NCBI GenBank assembly: GCA_022823145.1
Contig: JAJDXS010000064.1
Span: 43,356-107,355 of the forward strand
From: Gemmatimonadota bacterium
Lineage (GTDB): Bacteria; Gemmatimonadota; Gemmatimonadetes; Longimicrobiales; Gaopeijiaceae
Length of the DNA: 64,000 bases
Direction: 5' to 3'
Shown here: piece after piece, positions 27,009 to 36,222 of the stretch
Layout of the letters: each line of letters begins with the position of its first letter
Position numbering within the stretch: position 1 is the stretch's first letter
Notes under the pieces: model-generated
The model's database searches: none
What the model was told of the DNA's origin: nothing
Seen by the model: only the letters and a program-made list of their open reading frames with translations
Translations under genes and position numbers: made by a program

Positions 27009-27114
27009 GGACGACTCGCTCCCGCTGGATTTCCGCCCGGAACGACTCCGGGACGTCATCCCACACGAGCACATCGACCTCCCTGGCGTACTGAATGTAA
27101 TGTCCGCACGACAT
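26959..27114 (-). pseudogene. 3' fragment of a possible MNT-type nucleotidyltransferase antitoxin
   Basis: A 51-codon minus-strand frame whose core YAREVDVLVWDDVPESFRAE, followed by IQRERVVL, reads like the C-terminus of small MNT-domain nucleotidyltransferases (a V-D strand, then 'SFR.EI..E.VVL'). The catalytic GSRARG and D-x-D part is missing, and the tail runs into the 3' end of the convergent serine hydrolase gene. If correct, it is what is left of an MNT/HEPN toxin-antitoxin pair. Based on motif memory only; it could be chance. Confidence 0.4.
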
Positions 27115-27125
27115 TATGTAATGTC
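27096..27125. repeat. AT-rich dyad with an additional half-site
   Basis: GACATTATGTAATGTC (27110-27125) is an inverted repeat of GACATTA/TAATGTC around two bases. A second TGTAATGTC half-site sits at 27096-27104, in direct repeat with 27117-27125 and 21 bases (two helical turns) away. It lies between two convergent genes, so it controls neither; it may be a stranded operator of the neighbouring antitoxin fragment. Confidence 0.5.
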
Positions 27126-27134
27126 GAGCTTACA

Positions 27135-28292
27135 TCACCCCACCGGCTCCAGCCTCACGATCGGGGTCTGGCCATCGCCGCGGGCCTCGAGGGCCACGTA
27201 GATGTACCCGTCGGGTCCTTGCCGGATGTCGCGCACGCGCCCCATCCCGCGCAGGATCGTCTCGCTCGCAACGACTTCGCCGCCCTCGATGGTGAGGCGG
27301 TCGATGTTCTGGCCCGCAAGGCCGCCCGCCAGGAGGTTGCCCTGCCACTCGGGGAACTTGTCGCCGGTGTAGAAGGCGAGCCCGGACGCCCCGATCGAGG
27401 GCACCCAGATGTGCTTGGGCTGCTCCATTCCCTCCATGTGCGTGGCTTCGTGGATCGCGCTGCCGGAGCGGTAGTTGACCCCGTAGCCGATCACCGGCCA
27501 GCCGTAGTTGGCGCCGGGGGTTGAGACGTTCACTTCGTCGCCGCCCTGGGGGCCGTGCTCGGTCGACCATACGGCGCCGGTGCCTGGCTGGATCGCCAGC
27601 CCTTGCGGATTGCGGTGGCCGTAGCTCCAGATTTCGGGCCGCGCGCCCGCCTGTCCCACAAACGGGTTGTCGTCGGGAATGCTGCCGTCCTCGTGCAGCC
27701 GAACGACCACGCCGTGGTGGTTCGAGATGTCCTGGGCCGGGTGGGCCGCGAGGTTGCCAGCCGGGCGAGCCTGCCGGTCGCCAACCGTGAGAAACAGGTA
27801 GCCATCGTCGTCGAAGGCGAGCTTGCAACCGTAGTGGCCGTTGCCCTCGGAGACCGCCTCGAAGATCTCGTCGGTCATGGTGAAGCGGTCGTTCTCGAAG
27901 GTCCCGCGGATCACCATCGTCGTGCCGCCGGGCGAGTTTCCGGTGGCCTTTGAGTAGCTGATGTAGATCAGGCGGTTGGTCGCGAAGTCCGGGTGGGGGA
28001 GGACTTCGAGCAGGCCGCCCTGTCCGCGCGCCACCACCTCGGGGATGCCCTGGACCGGGTCCGGCAGAAGCATGCCGTCGCGGACGATCCGCAACTGCCC
28101 GCCGCGCTCGGTGACCAGCATGTCGCCATTGGGCAGGAACGCCATCGACCAGGGGACCACGAATCCGTCGGCCACCGTAACCACGCGGTAGTCATGGAAG
28201 GCGGTGCGGACGATGTCGGACTGGCTGCAGGCGGGCGCCGCAACCGAAAGAAGGGCTGCCGAGAGAAGGACTGTTGACGTAGTGCGGACCAT
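27135..28292 (-). CDS. PQQ-dependent aldose sugar dehydrogenase-like protein (GSDH family)
   Basis: 385 residues with a signal peptide (TVLLSAALLSVAAPACSQ). The six-bladed propeller of soluble glucose/sorbosone dehydrogenases is plain: VPWSMAFLPNGDMLVTERGG, GQGGLLEVLPHPDFATNRLI, GNGHYGCKLAFDDDGYLFLT, HEDGSIPDDNPF, SYGHRNPQGLAIQPGTG, TEHGPQGGDEVN and ANYGWPVI, covering the catalytic His and PQQ/Ca-binding positions. It would oxidise aldoses in the periplasm and pass electrons to a quinone or cytochrome. No PQQ-synthesis gene is in the window. Convergent with the upstream serine hydrolase; its promoter is in the 105-base gap before 28398. Confidence 0.92.
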   Translation of the reverse strand: MVRTTSTVLLSAALLSVAAPACSQSDIVRTAFHDYRVVTVADGFVVPWSMAFLPNGDMLVTERGGQLRIVRDGMLLPDPVQGIPEVVARGQGGLLEVLPHPDFATNRLIYISYSKATGNSPGGTTMVIRGTFENDRFTMTDEIFEAVSEGNGHYGCKLAFDDDGYLFLTVGDRQARPAGNLAAHPAQDISNHHGVVVRLHEDGSIPDDNPFVGQAGARPEIWSYGHRNPQGLAIQPGTGAVWSTEHGPQGGDEVNVSTPGANYGWPVIGYGVNYRSGSAIHEATHMEGMEQPKHIWVPSIGASGLAFYTGDKFPEWQGNLLAGGLAGQNIDRLTIEGGEVVASETILRGMGRVRDIRQGPDGYIYVALEARGDGQTPIVRLEPVG

Positions 28293-28397
28293 CGTATTGC
28301 CTCGAAGCTGAGTGGTTCAGGATCCCGAGCGGGACCGGAAAAAGGTGCTACGGGAAGCCGGTTTCGCGCTAGGGGGCGGGCCGCGAGGCGCTCGGCC

Positions 28398-28814
28398 TCA
28401 TGATCCGCTCAGGAGCTCCGACAACTCACCCAGCTCCGCGTCCCAGCCCTCGTCGTTCTGCCCTCGGTGCAGGTCCGTTCTGAACCCCGTCTCGCGCAGG
28501 TGCAGCGTGGTGCCCCCGTCCTCCCTCGGTGTGAGCGTCCACTCGACTCGCGTCGTCGGGGCGTCCTCGAAAGCGATCCCGGGCTCGTGCACCCAGCTCC
28601 AGACAAGGCGGGTGGGCGGCTCGACCTCTTCGATGCGCATGGCGTAGCGGCCGTGCTCCTGCCACGCCATGGCCGCGTTTCCACCCGGCCTGAGATCGAT
28701 CTCGGCTTCGTCGCCGAACCAGCGGGCCAGCTCCGCCGGATCCGTGATTGCGCGCCACACGCGTTCAATCCGGACTTCGAGTTCCAGCACCTTTTCGACT
28801 GTTCGCTCGCTCAT
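28398..28814 (-). CDS. SRPBCC/AHSA1-domain protein
   Basis: 138 residues, a single START-like fold of the activator-of-Hsp90-ATPase-homologue family: ELEVRIERVWRAITDPAELARW followed in sequence by FGDEAEIDLRPGG, IEEVEPPTRLVWSW and TTLHLRETGF, then a C-terminal helix GWDAELGELSELL. Bacterial members bind hydrophobic ligands or pair with ArsR-type regulators; none is adjacent here. Cytoplasmic. It lies 10 bases after the upstream barrel gene in the same direction, so the two probably share a transcript although their locations in the cell differ. Confidence 0.88.
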   Translation of the reverse strand: MSERTVEKVLELEVRIERVWRAITDPAELARWFGDEAEIDLRPGGNAAMAWQEHGRYAMRIEEVEPPTRLVWSWVHEPGIAFEDAPTTRVEWTLTPREDGGTTLHLRETGFRTDLHRGQNDEGWDAELGELSELLSGS

Positions 28815-28824
28815 CGTCAGTCCT

Positions 28825-29496
28825 CTATCGTATCCGTGACACCCGCAGCACCCACTCCATCGACCGATTGCGCACCGTCACCGACGACCCCCTGTAGGCG
28901 TCGACCAGCCCCCGCACCCAGCGCCCCTCGACCTCCGCCGCGAACGCGCCGAACCGGATCCCCGCGCCCACGCCCGCGGTCCCGGTCAACACCGTGGCAA
29001 GTTCCTCGATCAGCACCTGGGTCAGCACGGCGTCCTCCCGGCTCTGGACCAGGTAGTCCACGCCTGGACCGGCCGCCGCGAAGACATGCACGGGCCCGAC
29101 CGACCCGCCCACCTTGGCGTGAAGCTGGAAAGTGAGGTAGTCGCTCTGCACCTCGCCGTCGAGCGCGCCGCCACGGAAGTCGCTCAGCACCAGCCCGCCG
29201 CGACGCGCGACCGCCCCCTCGGCGCGCACCCGCAGCGCCGTCACGGGAGTCCGCACATCCACGAACGCGCCAAACACGAAGCCGGAGCGGCGGTCCGTCT
29301 CCACCGAAGGGCTCCAGATCTGCTCCGATTCGGCCAGTCCGGCCACGATTCCGGTCAGGCGGTCGGCATTCTGTGCGAGCGCAGGGCTGGCGTTCACGAA
29401 CCATGCCGCGAGCAGAGGGGCCACCAGTGCCGTGGCCACGCGCCGCCCGGCGCTGCCGCGCCCGCTTGACGGGATTCTCCCTCTCCCTGAATACAT
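28825..29496 (-). CDS. Outer-membrane beta-barrel protein of unknown ligand
   Basis: 223 residues from ATG 29496; the longer frame upstream carries no signal peptide, whereas this start gives RRVATALVAPLLAAWFVNAS with a site near ALAQ. Mature sequence is alternating strands: GFVFGAFVDVRTPVTALRVR, DYLTFQLHAKVGGSVGPVHV, GAGIRFGAFAAEVEGRW, ending SMEWVLRVSRIR, as in small PorT/OMP_b-brl-like barrels. It is divergent from the S9 peptidase with a 74-base gap and followed after 10 bases by the AHSA1 gene. No specific function can be assigned. Confidence 0.75.
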   Translation of the reverse strand: MYSGRGRIPSSGRGSAGRRVATALVAPLLAAWFVNASPALAQNADRLTGIVAGLAESEQIWSPSVETDRRSGFVFGAFVDVRTPVTALRVRAEGAVARRGGLVLSDFRGGALDGEVQSDYLTFQLHAKVGGSVGPVHVFAAAGPGVDYLVQSREDAVLTQVLIEELATVLTGTAGVGAGIRFGAFAAEVEGRWVRGLVDAYRGSSVTVRNRSMEWVLRVSRIR

Positions 29497-29570
29497 CAGT
29501 ACCTGCCGTTGTGAATTGTCAGCCGCGCCACCGGCTCCGAGCCTCCTACAAACTACTCCAGAGGTTCCCC

Positions 29571-31958
29571 ATGTTACCCTCCCGACGCCTCTTTGCAACA
29601 CGCACGCCGTGCCTCCTCGCCGCCGTCGCCGCCTCGTGCCTCGGTGCCGCGACCCAGGCTCACGCCCAGGAGCTCGATGTCACCCGTTACCACCGCGCCG
29701 AGCGCCTCCTCGCGTGGAATGTCAACCCGCTCCTCAGCGGGGGCGCGGTGGCGCCGCAGTGGATGGCCGGCGGGAACCGCTTCTGGTACCGCAACCAGAC
29801 GAACGACGGAGCCGAGTTCGTGCTTGCCGACCCGGCCCGCGGCTCGCGCACACTGCTGTTCGACCACGACCGCCTCGCTTCAGCCATGTCGGTTGCGGCC
29901 GACACGGCCTTCGAAGGACGCAAACTTCCCTTCCGCACCTTCGAGTTCGGGCAAGGTGACGGCTCCGCGCGCGACGAGCAGACGATCCGCTTCAACGCCA
30001 ACAAGCGCGGATTCACCTGCGACATCGGCACGTACACGTGTGAGGTCGGTGACACGCTCGTCAACCGCACGCCGTTCGTCCGCTCCCCCGACGGCCGGTT
30101 CGAGGCGTTCGTGCATGAGCACAACCTGTGGGTCCGGCCCGCCGAAGGGGGCGACTCCACGCAGCTGACCACCGACGGCGAAGAGTACTGGTCCTACGGG
30201 ACGACGGCGCCGCGCCCGTCGCAGATCATCCAGTCGATCCCGGCGCGGCCGGTGCTCCAGTGGTCGCCGGACTCGCGCCGCATCGCGGTCCAGCGCATGG
30301 ACGAGCGCAACGTCGAGCACATGCCGATCTACTCGGTGACCTCGCAGCGGCCGAAGCTCTACACCTACCCGTATGGCCTGCCGGGAGACTCGATCATCGC
30401 CATGTTCGACATCCACGTGATCGATATCGAGAACCGGGAGAACCTCAAGCTTCAGACCGACCCGCAGCCGTACATGACCTTCACGGCGACCGGCATGCGC
30501 GACTCCACGTGGGCGACGGTGAAGTGGAAGGAGGGCGGCGAACGCTTCTACTTCGTGCGGGGGTCGCGCGGCGGCAAGACGGTCACGCTGTACGAGGCGG
30601 ACCTCGAGACCGGCGAGGCCCGGCAGATTCTCGAAGAGAAGCGCGCCACGCACGTCGAGATGAATCTCGACCTCATCGGTGGCTACCCCAACTGGGACGT
30701 GATCGCCGGCGGCGACGAGATCCTCTGGTTCTCCGAGCGGGACGGCTGGGGCCACCTCTACCGATTCGACGCGAACGGCGAACTCATCGGCCGCGTCACC
30801 GAGGGGCCCTGGACCTTCGGCGACCTGCTGCACATCGACGAGGCCGCGGGGCGCATCCACTTCACGGCGCGCGGGATGGAGCCGGGGCGGATCCCCACCA
30901 TGGCCGAACTGTACGCGATCAACCTGGACGGCACCGGCCTGACCCGACTCGGCGGCGAGGACGCTGACCACACGGTGAGTGCCACCCCCGACGGCCGCTA
31001 CTTCGTCGATTCCTGGTCGCGCCCCGACCAGCCCCCCGTCACCGTTGTGCGCGACCGCACGGGCCGTGTCGTGCTGGAGCTCGAACGCGCCGACGTCTCG
31101 CGGCTGGAAGAGATAGGCTGGTCCGCACCGGAGATCTTCGAGTACAAGGCGCGCGACGGCGTCACCACCATGTACGGCCTCATCTACAAGCCGTCCGACT
31201 TCGACCCCGAGAAGGTCTACCCCGTCATCGACTACATCTACCCGGGCCCCTTCATCGGCAGCGTGGGGCGGTGGAACTTCGGCGGCGGCGTGCTTGGTGC
31301 AGCGCTCCGCGGCGACCAGGACGCGCTGGCCGAAGTCGGCTTCATCGTGCTCCAGATGGACCACCTCGGCACGCCCTTCCGCTCCAAGGCCATCCAGGAC
31401 AACTACTGGGGCAACATGGGTGACAACGGCATCCCCGATCACATCGCCGCCATCAAGCAGCTCGGCGCCCGCCACCCGTGGATCGACCTCGACCGCATCG
31501 GCATCTACGGACACTCGGGCGGGGGCTTCGCCTCCACCGACGCCATCCTCCGCTACCCTGACTTCTTCAAGGTCGCCGTCTCCACCGCCGGCAACCACGA
31601 CAACCGCTCCTACCACGCCGCCTACGCCGAGAAATACCAGGGCCTGCTGGTCCGCGACACGGTGGCCGGCACCGACAACTACGCCAACCAGGTCAACGCC
31701 TCGATGGCCGCGAACCTCAAGGGCAAGCTCTTCCTGATGACCGGCGACATGGACGACAACGTGCACCCCGCCATGACCTACCAGGTGGCCAACGCCCTGA
31801 TCGCCGCCAACAAGACCTTCGACTTCCTCATCCTGCCGGACCGGGCCCATGGTCTCAACGAGCCGTATGTGATCCGCCGCCGCTGGGACTACTTCGTGGA
31901 GCACCTGCTGGGGCTGGACCCGCCCGCAGACTACCAGGTCCAGGCGCCGCCGGGTTGA
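29571..31958 (+). CDS. Secreted S9B dipeptidyl-peptidase IV-type peptidase
   Basis: 795 residues from ATG 29571 (AGAGG upstream). Signal peptide CLLAAVAASCLGAATQAHA. Residues about 60-520 are the DPP4 propeller (WMAGGNRFWYRN, VQRMDERNVEHMPIY, GYPNWDVIAGGDEILWFSER). The catalytic domain holds GHSGGGFASTDAIL (Ser near 650), GDMDDNVHP (Asp) and LPDRAHGLNEPY (His), the full triad. The family removes Xaa-Pro/Ala dipeptides from N-termini. With the S15-like protein at the left edge and the prolyl oligopeptidase at 46473 it gives three proline-specific peptidases in 64 kb. Followed after 76 bases by the DUF5107 gene. Confidence 0.93.
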   Translation: MLPSRRLFATRTPCLLAAVAASCLGAATQAHAQELDVTRYHRAERLLAWNVNPLLSGGAVAPQWMAGGNRFWYRNQTNDGAEFVLADPARGSRTLLFDHDRLASAMSVAADTAFEGRKLPFRTFEFGQGDGSARDEQTIRFNANKRGFTCDIGTYTCEVGDTLVNRTPFVRSPDGRFEAFVHEHNLWVRPAEGGDSTQLTTDGEEYWSYGTTAPRPSQIIQSIPARPVLQWSPDSRRIAVQRMDERNVEHMPIYSVTSQRPKLYTYPYGLPGDSIIAMFDIHVIDIENRENLKLQTDPQPYMTFTATGMRDSTWATVKWKEGGERFYFVRGSRGGKTVTLYEADLETGEARQILEEKRATHVEMNLDLIGGYPNWDVIAGGDEILWFSERDGWGHLYRFDANGELIGRVTEGPWTFGDLLHIDEAAGRIHFTARGMEPGRIPTMAELYAINLDGTGLTRLGGEDADHTVSATPDGRYFVDSWSRPDQPPVTVVRDRTGRVVLELERADVSRLEEIGWSAPEIFEYKARDGVTTMYGLIYKPSDFDPEKVYPVIDYIYPGPFIGSVGRWNFGGGVLGAALRGDQDALAEVGFIVLQMDHLGTPFRSKAIQDNYWGNMGDNGIPDHIAAIKQLGARHPWIDLDRIGIYGHSGGGFASTDAILRYPDFFKVAVSTAGNHDNRSYHAAYAEKYQGLLVRDTVAGTDNYANQVNASMAANLKGKLFLMTGDMDDNVHPAMTYQVANALIAANKTFDFLILPDRAHGLNEPYVIRRRWDYFVEHLLGLDPPADYQVQAPPG

Positions 31959-32034
31959 GTAACCTGGCGTGGCGCGGCCCCGCACGACGACCCCCCGCAT
32001 GCGACGAGATCCCCGGACATGAGTGTATGAGCAT

Positions 32035-35000
32035 ATGAGCATGATCTCACGACCTTCCGGCGCGCACGCTGCTGCCCTGTGCGCGATCGCCCTGGCGGCC
32101 TGCGGAACGCCCGGGACCACCAGTACCGCCCGCGTCACCGAGGAGACCCGCGTCCTCGACACCTACCCGTTCTCGGACCCCAACCCGATCCCGATCCTCG
32201 CCACCGACCGCCGGCTGTACCCCTACCACACCTTCGAGGGGTATTCCGCGACCTCGGAACCGCGGGAGTGGAAGGTTGTGAAGATGGAGAACGATCTCAT
32301 CGAGGTATTCATCCTTCCCGAAGTGGGCGGGAAGGTGTGGGGCGCGGTGGTGAAGGAATCGGGGCACGAGTTCATTTACCGCAACGAGGTCATGAAATTC
32401 CGCGACATCGCGCTGCGCGGACCGTGGACCTCGGGCGGCATCGAGTTCAACTTCGGCGTCATCGGCCACACCCCGGCGACCGCGACCCCGGTCGACTACA
32501 CGGTGCGCGAGAACGGCGACGGCAGCGTGAGCACCTTCGTCGGCGCCATGGACCTGCCGTCGCGCACGCACTGGCGCGTCGAGATCCGGCTGCCGCCCGA
32601 CAAGGCCTACTTCGAGACCCACGCGCTCTGGTACAACCCGACGCCGCTCGAGCAGCCCTACTACAACTGGATGACCGCGGCGGCCTTCGCGCAGGACGAC
32701 CTGGAGATCTTCGTGCCCGGCGGGTCCTACCTGGAGCACCCGGGCCGGGAGCGCCCCTGGCCGATCGACGAAGAGGGCCGCTTCCTGCCGCTCTACCGCA
32801 ACAACGACTTCGGGGGGAACAAGTCCTATCACGTCGTCGGCGAGCTGAACGACTTCTTCGGCGGCTACTACCACGACGACGACTACGGCTGGGGCCATTG
32901 GGCGCGCTACGAGGACATGCCCGGGCAGAAGATGTGGCTGTGGGCGCTCTCCCGGGCAGGGGGCATTTGGGAGGACCTGCTCACCGACACCGACGGCCAG
33001 TACGTCGAGTTCCAGGCCGGGCGGCTCTTCGTGCAATACCAGCCAGGCGACCACCGCAACCCCGTCACGCAGGCCGGCTTCGATCCGGTCTCGGCGAGCC
33101 GCTGGACCGAGACCTGGTTCCCCGTGGAGGGAATCGGAGGCCTGACCGACGTGTCGCGGGAAGGGGCGATGCACGTCGAGCGGGAGGGCGGGCAGTTGCG
33201 GGTGGCGATCAACGCGTTCGGCGATGTCGACGCCCCGCTGCAGGTGTGGTCCGGCGACGATCTCGTGGCCACCGTGACGGTCGACGTGGCGGCGCTCCAA
33301 CCCTTCGAAGCCACGTTCGAGGTCGCGGCCGACGAGCCCTTCCGCGTGGCGCTCCCGGAGCTGGATCTCGACTACAGCTCCGATCCGTCCGGGCGGATGC
33401 TGGACCGGCCGTTCGAGGTGGATCCCGAAGCGTGGCGCTCTATTCCGGAGGCCGACCGCCTGGTGTTCCAGGCGCGGGAGCTGGCCAAGGGTCGCCGCTA
33501 CGCCGAGGCGCGAGGGCTCTACGAAGAGGCTGCCGTGCTGGAGCCGTGGAATCGGGGGGTGCTGCTCGGCCTGGGTGGCCTTGCGCTCCGGTCCGCCCGC
33601 TACGAGGAGGGGCTGGCGTATGCGAAGCGTGCGCTCCAGCTCGACACCTACGACGCCGAGGCGAACTTCCTGGCCGGAAACCTGTACCGTGGCCTGGGCA
33701 TGGAGGCCGATGCGCGCGACGCCTTCGGGTGGGCTGCGCGCTCGGTCGCGTTCCTGGCGGCGGCGTACGTGCAGCTGGCCGAGATCATGGCCGGGGCGGG
33801 GGAGTGGCACGAGGCGGAGCGGTACGCCGAACTCGCGATCGAGTCCGACCGCTACAGCGTGCCGGCGTGGCAGTTGCTGGCGGTGGCGGGACGCCGGACC
33901 GGCGACGGGGCGTTGGCCGACAGGGCGCGGTCCGAGCTCCTCGGCATCGACCCGCTTCATCATTTCGTGCTGTCCGAGCGCTACCTGGCAGGGCCGGGCA
34001 GCGGCAGCCAGGGTGCGCTGATCGAAGGAATGCGGAGCGAGTATCCCGGGCAGTCCCTCCTGGAACTGGCGACCGGCTACGCAAACCTCGGCCTGGATGA
34101 CGACGCACTCGCGCTTCTGGACCTGGCCGACGAGGTCCGTGACGGGCCGCTTTCGACCGCGTGGCGCGCGCACCTGCAGCGCGACGCTTCCGCCCTGACA
34201 GAGCCCTCAGGCGATGACCTCGCCTTTGTATTCCCCTTCCGCACCGAAACGCTGCCCGTTCTGCGCTGGGCTGCGGAGCAGAGCGGCCACTGGTCGTGGC
34301 GCTACCTGCTCGGCCTCAACCTGTGGGCGCTCGACCGTGACGCCGAAGCGGCCGCGACTCTCGGCGCACTGGGGGACGAGCCCGACTACGGGGCGGCCTA
34401 CGCGGCACGCGGCTATCTGCTGCAGGAGGCACAGGGACGTGACCCGGGCGGCGACCTGGCCCGCGCCGTGGAGCTCGATCCGGCGGACCGCCTCCTGCGT
34501 ATCGCGCTGATCCGGCACGCCCAGGACGCCGGGTCGTGGGACGAGGCCGTGGCGCTGTCGGGGCAGGCGCGGAGGGACTTCCCGGGCGACTTTGACCTCG
34601 CGCTTCTGCATGTGCGCGGCCTGCTGAGCGTGGACCGCCCCGCCGAGGCGATCGAGGTGTTGGCCGAGACACATGTCCTCCCGTCCGAAAACGCGCGGGA
34701 CAGCCACCGCCTCTACGAGCTGGCGCACATGGCCGCAGCGCTCGACGAACTGGAGGCCGCACGCCCGGCGAGTGCTCGCGAACACCTGGAGGCCGCGCTG
34801 CTCTGGCCCGAGTCGCTGGGACAGGGCCGGCCCTACGAACCCGACGAGCGCCTGGTGCGCTACCTGCAGGGTGTGGTGGCGGAGATCGAGGGCGATGACG
34901 CCGCCGCGCTGCGGGCCTACGAGGCGGCTGGGGTGGACCGTGGGGTGGCGGCCACTTCGCTGATTACCGACGGTGCCGGGCTGTTCACGGCACTGGAAGG

Positions 35001-35043
35001 GCGGATTGTGAACCGGGCGGGGGAGCTGCTGACGCTCTGGTGA
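32035..35043 (+). CDS. DUF5107-TPR lipoprotein
   Basis: 1002 residues from ATG 32035 (GTG 32023 is an alternative). Lipobox ALCAIALAAC near residue 24. Residues about 45-340 match DUF5107: LYPYHTFEGYS, IEVFILPEVGGKVWGAV, ALRGPWTSGGIEFNFG, YYNWMTAAAF and GHWARYEDMPGQKMWLW. A beta-sandwich follows, then TPR helices from about residue 470 (ELAKGRRYAEARGLYEEAAVLEP, GLAYAKRALQLDTYDAEANF, YERAELAIESDRY-like repeats) to the end. DUF5107 folds like galactose-mutarotase domains and often occurs in polysaccharide-use loci, so carbohydrate recognition is likely, though no glycoside hydrolase lies next to it. Confidence 0.88.
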   Translation: MSMISRPSGAHAAALCAIALAACGTPGTTSTARVTEETRVLDTYPFSDPNPIPILATDRRLYPYHTFEGYSATSEPREWKVVKMENDLIEVFILPEVGGKVWGAVVKESGHEFIYRNEVMKFRDIALRGPWTSGGIEFNFGVIGHTPATATPVDYTVRENGDGSVSTFVGAMDLPSRTHWRVEIRLPPDKAYFETHALWYNPTPLEQPYYNWMTAAAFAQDDLEIFVPGGSYLEHPGRERPWPIDEEGRFLPLYRNNDFGGNKSYHVVGELNDFFGGYYHDDDYGWGHWARYEDMPGQKMWLWALSRAGGIWEDLLTDTDGQYVEFQAGRLFVQYQPGDHRNPVTQAGFDPVSASRWTETWFPVEGIGGLTDVSREGAMHVEREGGQLRVAINAFGDVDAPLQVWSGDDLVATVTVDVAALQPFEATFEVAADEPFRVALPELDLDYSSDPSGRMLDRPFEVDPEAWRSIPEADRLVFQARELAKGRRYAEARGLYEEAAVLEPWNRGVLLGLGGLALRSARYEEGLAYAKRALQLDTYDAEANFLAGNLYRGLGMEADARDAFGWAARSVAFLAAAYVQLAEIMAGAGEWHEAERYAELAIESDRYSVPAWQLLAVAGRRTGDGALADRARSELLGIDPLHHFVLSERYLAGPGSGSQGALIEGMRSEYPGQSLLELATGYANLGLDDDALALLDLADEVRDGPLSTAWRAHLQRDASALTEPSGDDLAFVFPFRTETLPVLRWAAEQSGHWSWRYLLGLNLWALDRDAEAAATLGALGDEPDYGAAYAARGYLLQEAQGRDPGGDLARAVELDPADRLLRIALIRHAQDAGSWDEAVALSGQARRDFPGDFDLALLHVRGLLSVDRPAEAIEVLAETHVLPSENARDSHRLYELAHMAAALDELEAARPASAREHLEAALLWPESLGQGRPYEPDERLVRYLQGVVAEIEGDDAAALRAYEAAGVDRGVAATSLITDGAGLFTALEGRIVNRAGELLTLW

Positions 35044-35098
35044 CGCACATGGGGTCGCCTGCGCCGTGGCCTGACGGATGAACGCATGGACTGACTTA

Positions 35099-35776
35099 CT
35101 AAACATATGTGTCGAGAAGCCGCGCGCAGACGGCCCACACATTCCGGGCGAGCTCCGGATCGCTCGGCCTCAGCACGGGCCGGCCGGTTCGCCGGCCCTT
35201 GCGGGATCGCGCGATCGACCGACATTCGCGCACAAGCCGGTCGCGTTCCTCCGGGAGCAGACGGCCGCTCACCTGCGCCCAAAGCGGCGGACGGTGAAGC
35301 GCGGCCCAGGCGAAGTCATAGAAGTCCCTGGATACCATCTGCCCTGAGTCGAGAACCCTCCCGAACAGCTTTCTCGTCAGAATGCTGGCGGGTGACTCAC
35401 ACCTGACGTCCATCGCGGTGCGGCCCTCGGTGGAGACGCTTGCCTCGACGCCCTCAAACACGAACGACAGCCTTACGCCCCCGGCTGTCAGCATCACCGA
35501 TCGCCGTCTTGCGTATCGCCAAACATCAATCCGGCCTTGGCACTGAAGCGCTTCGAGCCTGTCCCTCAGTGCACCGGCATCCAGGGGCTCGTCCTCCTCG
35601 ACCACGAAATCGAGGTCGGTGCTGTGCCGGTGGTTCCAGTGCATGGCGAGGACCGTGCCGCCGCCAAGTACCAGCTTGGACCAATCCCGGACCAGCAGCT
35701 CCTGGATCACTCCTCTGAAGTCGGCGAGGGCGGCGCCGTGCGCACCGGACAGCTCCAGCGTCAGCCGGCCCGCCAC
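35099..35776 (-). CDS. AbiEii/AbiGii-type nucleotidyltransferase, probable toxin
   Basis: 225 residues. The DNA-polymerase-beta-type core is LVLGGGTVLAMHWNHR followed by HSTDLDFVV, i.e. GG(G)T with the D-x-D pair of the AbiEii family; SILTRKLFGRVLDSGQ and SRDFYDFAWA match the second family block. Type IV toxins of this family transfer nucleotides to tRNA or GTP-bind, and abort phage infection. It starts 16 bases inside the preceding gene, so the pair is coupled. A non-toxic nucleotidyltransferase is the alternative. Confidence 0.8.
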   Translation of the reverse strand: MAGRLTLELSGAHGAALADFRGVIQELLVRDWSKLVLGGGTVLAMHWNHRHSTDLDFVVEEDEPLDAGALRDRLEALQCQGRIDVWRYARRRSVMLTAGGVRLSFVFEGVEASVSTEGRTAMDVRCESPASILTRKLFGRVLDSGQMVSRDFYDFAWAALHRPPLWAQVSGRLLPEERDRLVRECRSIARSRKGRRTGRPVLRPSDPELARNVWAVCARLLDTYV

Positions 35777-36222
35777 TCGTCATCCCAGTCTTCGTAGAGG
35801 TACTGGCGCATCCAGCCGACCGCGTAGTGCGCCCGGCATTCGATGATGTGCATCACGCGCGCGATCTCATGGATCGACGCACCGCAGCTCTGGCGAAAGG
35901 CGAAGAGATCGATGCCGCGCAGGGCCTCGAAGAAATCGTGCAGCGCGGCTTCCTCGTCGGGGGTGAGGACACCATCCCTGTCGGTACGCATCCAGCGCCG
36001 CATGCGGAGGGCCTCCCGGTCCATGCGAACGGGACTGCCGGACATGTGCTCATGCCAGAGGGCACGGATGGCATCGGAATCGAGCGGCGCCCTCTTCCTG
36101 AACGACGGGACGGCCGCGTACTCCTCCAGCGGCGGCAGCACGGGACGCATCAACCAGGGGGTGGGGGCACCCCGGCCGCGCCGCCAGGCCGCAGCGCTCG
36201 TCGCTTGTGGTCGTTCCTTCAT
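35761..36222 (-). CDS. Uncharacterised partner of the AbiEii-like protein, possible antitoxin
   Basis: 153 residues from ATG 36222; codons further upstream are Arg-rich and noncoding-like. The N-terminal 45 residues are Arg/Pro-rich; after that are helices: DSDAIRALWHEHMS, LTPDEEAALHDFFEALRGIDLFAF, CGASIHEIARVMHIIECRAHY, VGWMRQYLYEDWDDEW. No AbiEi-type winged helix is evident, so it is not the standard AbiE antitoxin. Placement ahead of and overlapping the nucleotidyltransferase gene is the usual antitoxin-first order. Divergent from the DUF1592 operon. Function is inferred from position only. Confidence 0.65.
   Translation of the reverse strand: MKERPQATSAAAWRRGRGAPTPWLMRPVLPPLEEYAAVPSFRKRAPLDSDAIRALWHEHMSGSPVRMDREALRMRRWMRTDRDGVLTPDEEAALHDFFEALRGIDLFAFRQSCGASIHEIARVMHIIECRAHYAVGWMRQYLYEDWDDEWRAG

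Noticed and set aside
29880..32162. 760-codon open frame antisense to the S9B peptidase
   Set aside because: Val/Asp/Gly/Arg-rich with no motif; the opposite strand has the complete peptidase.
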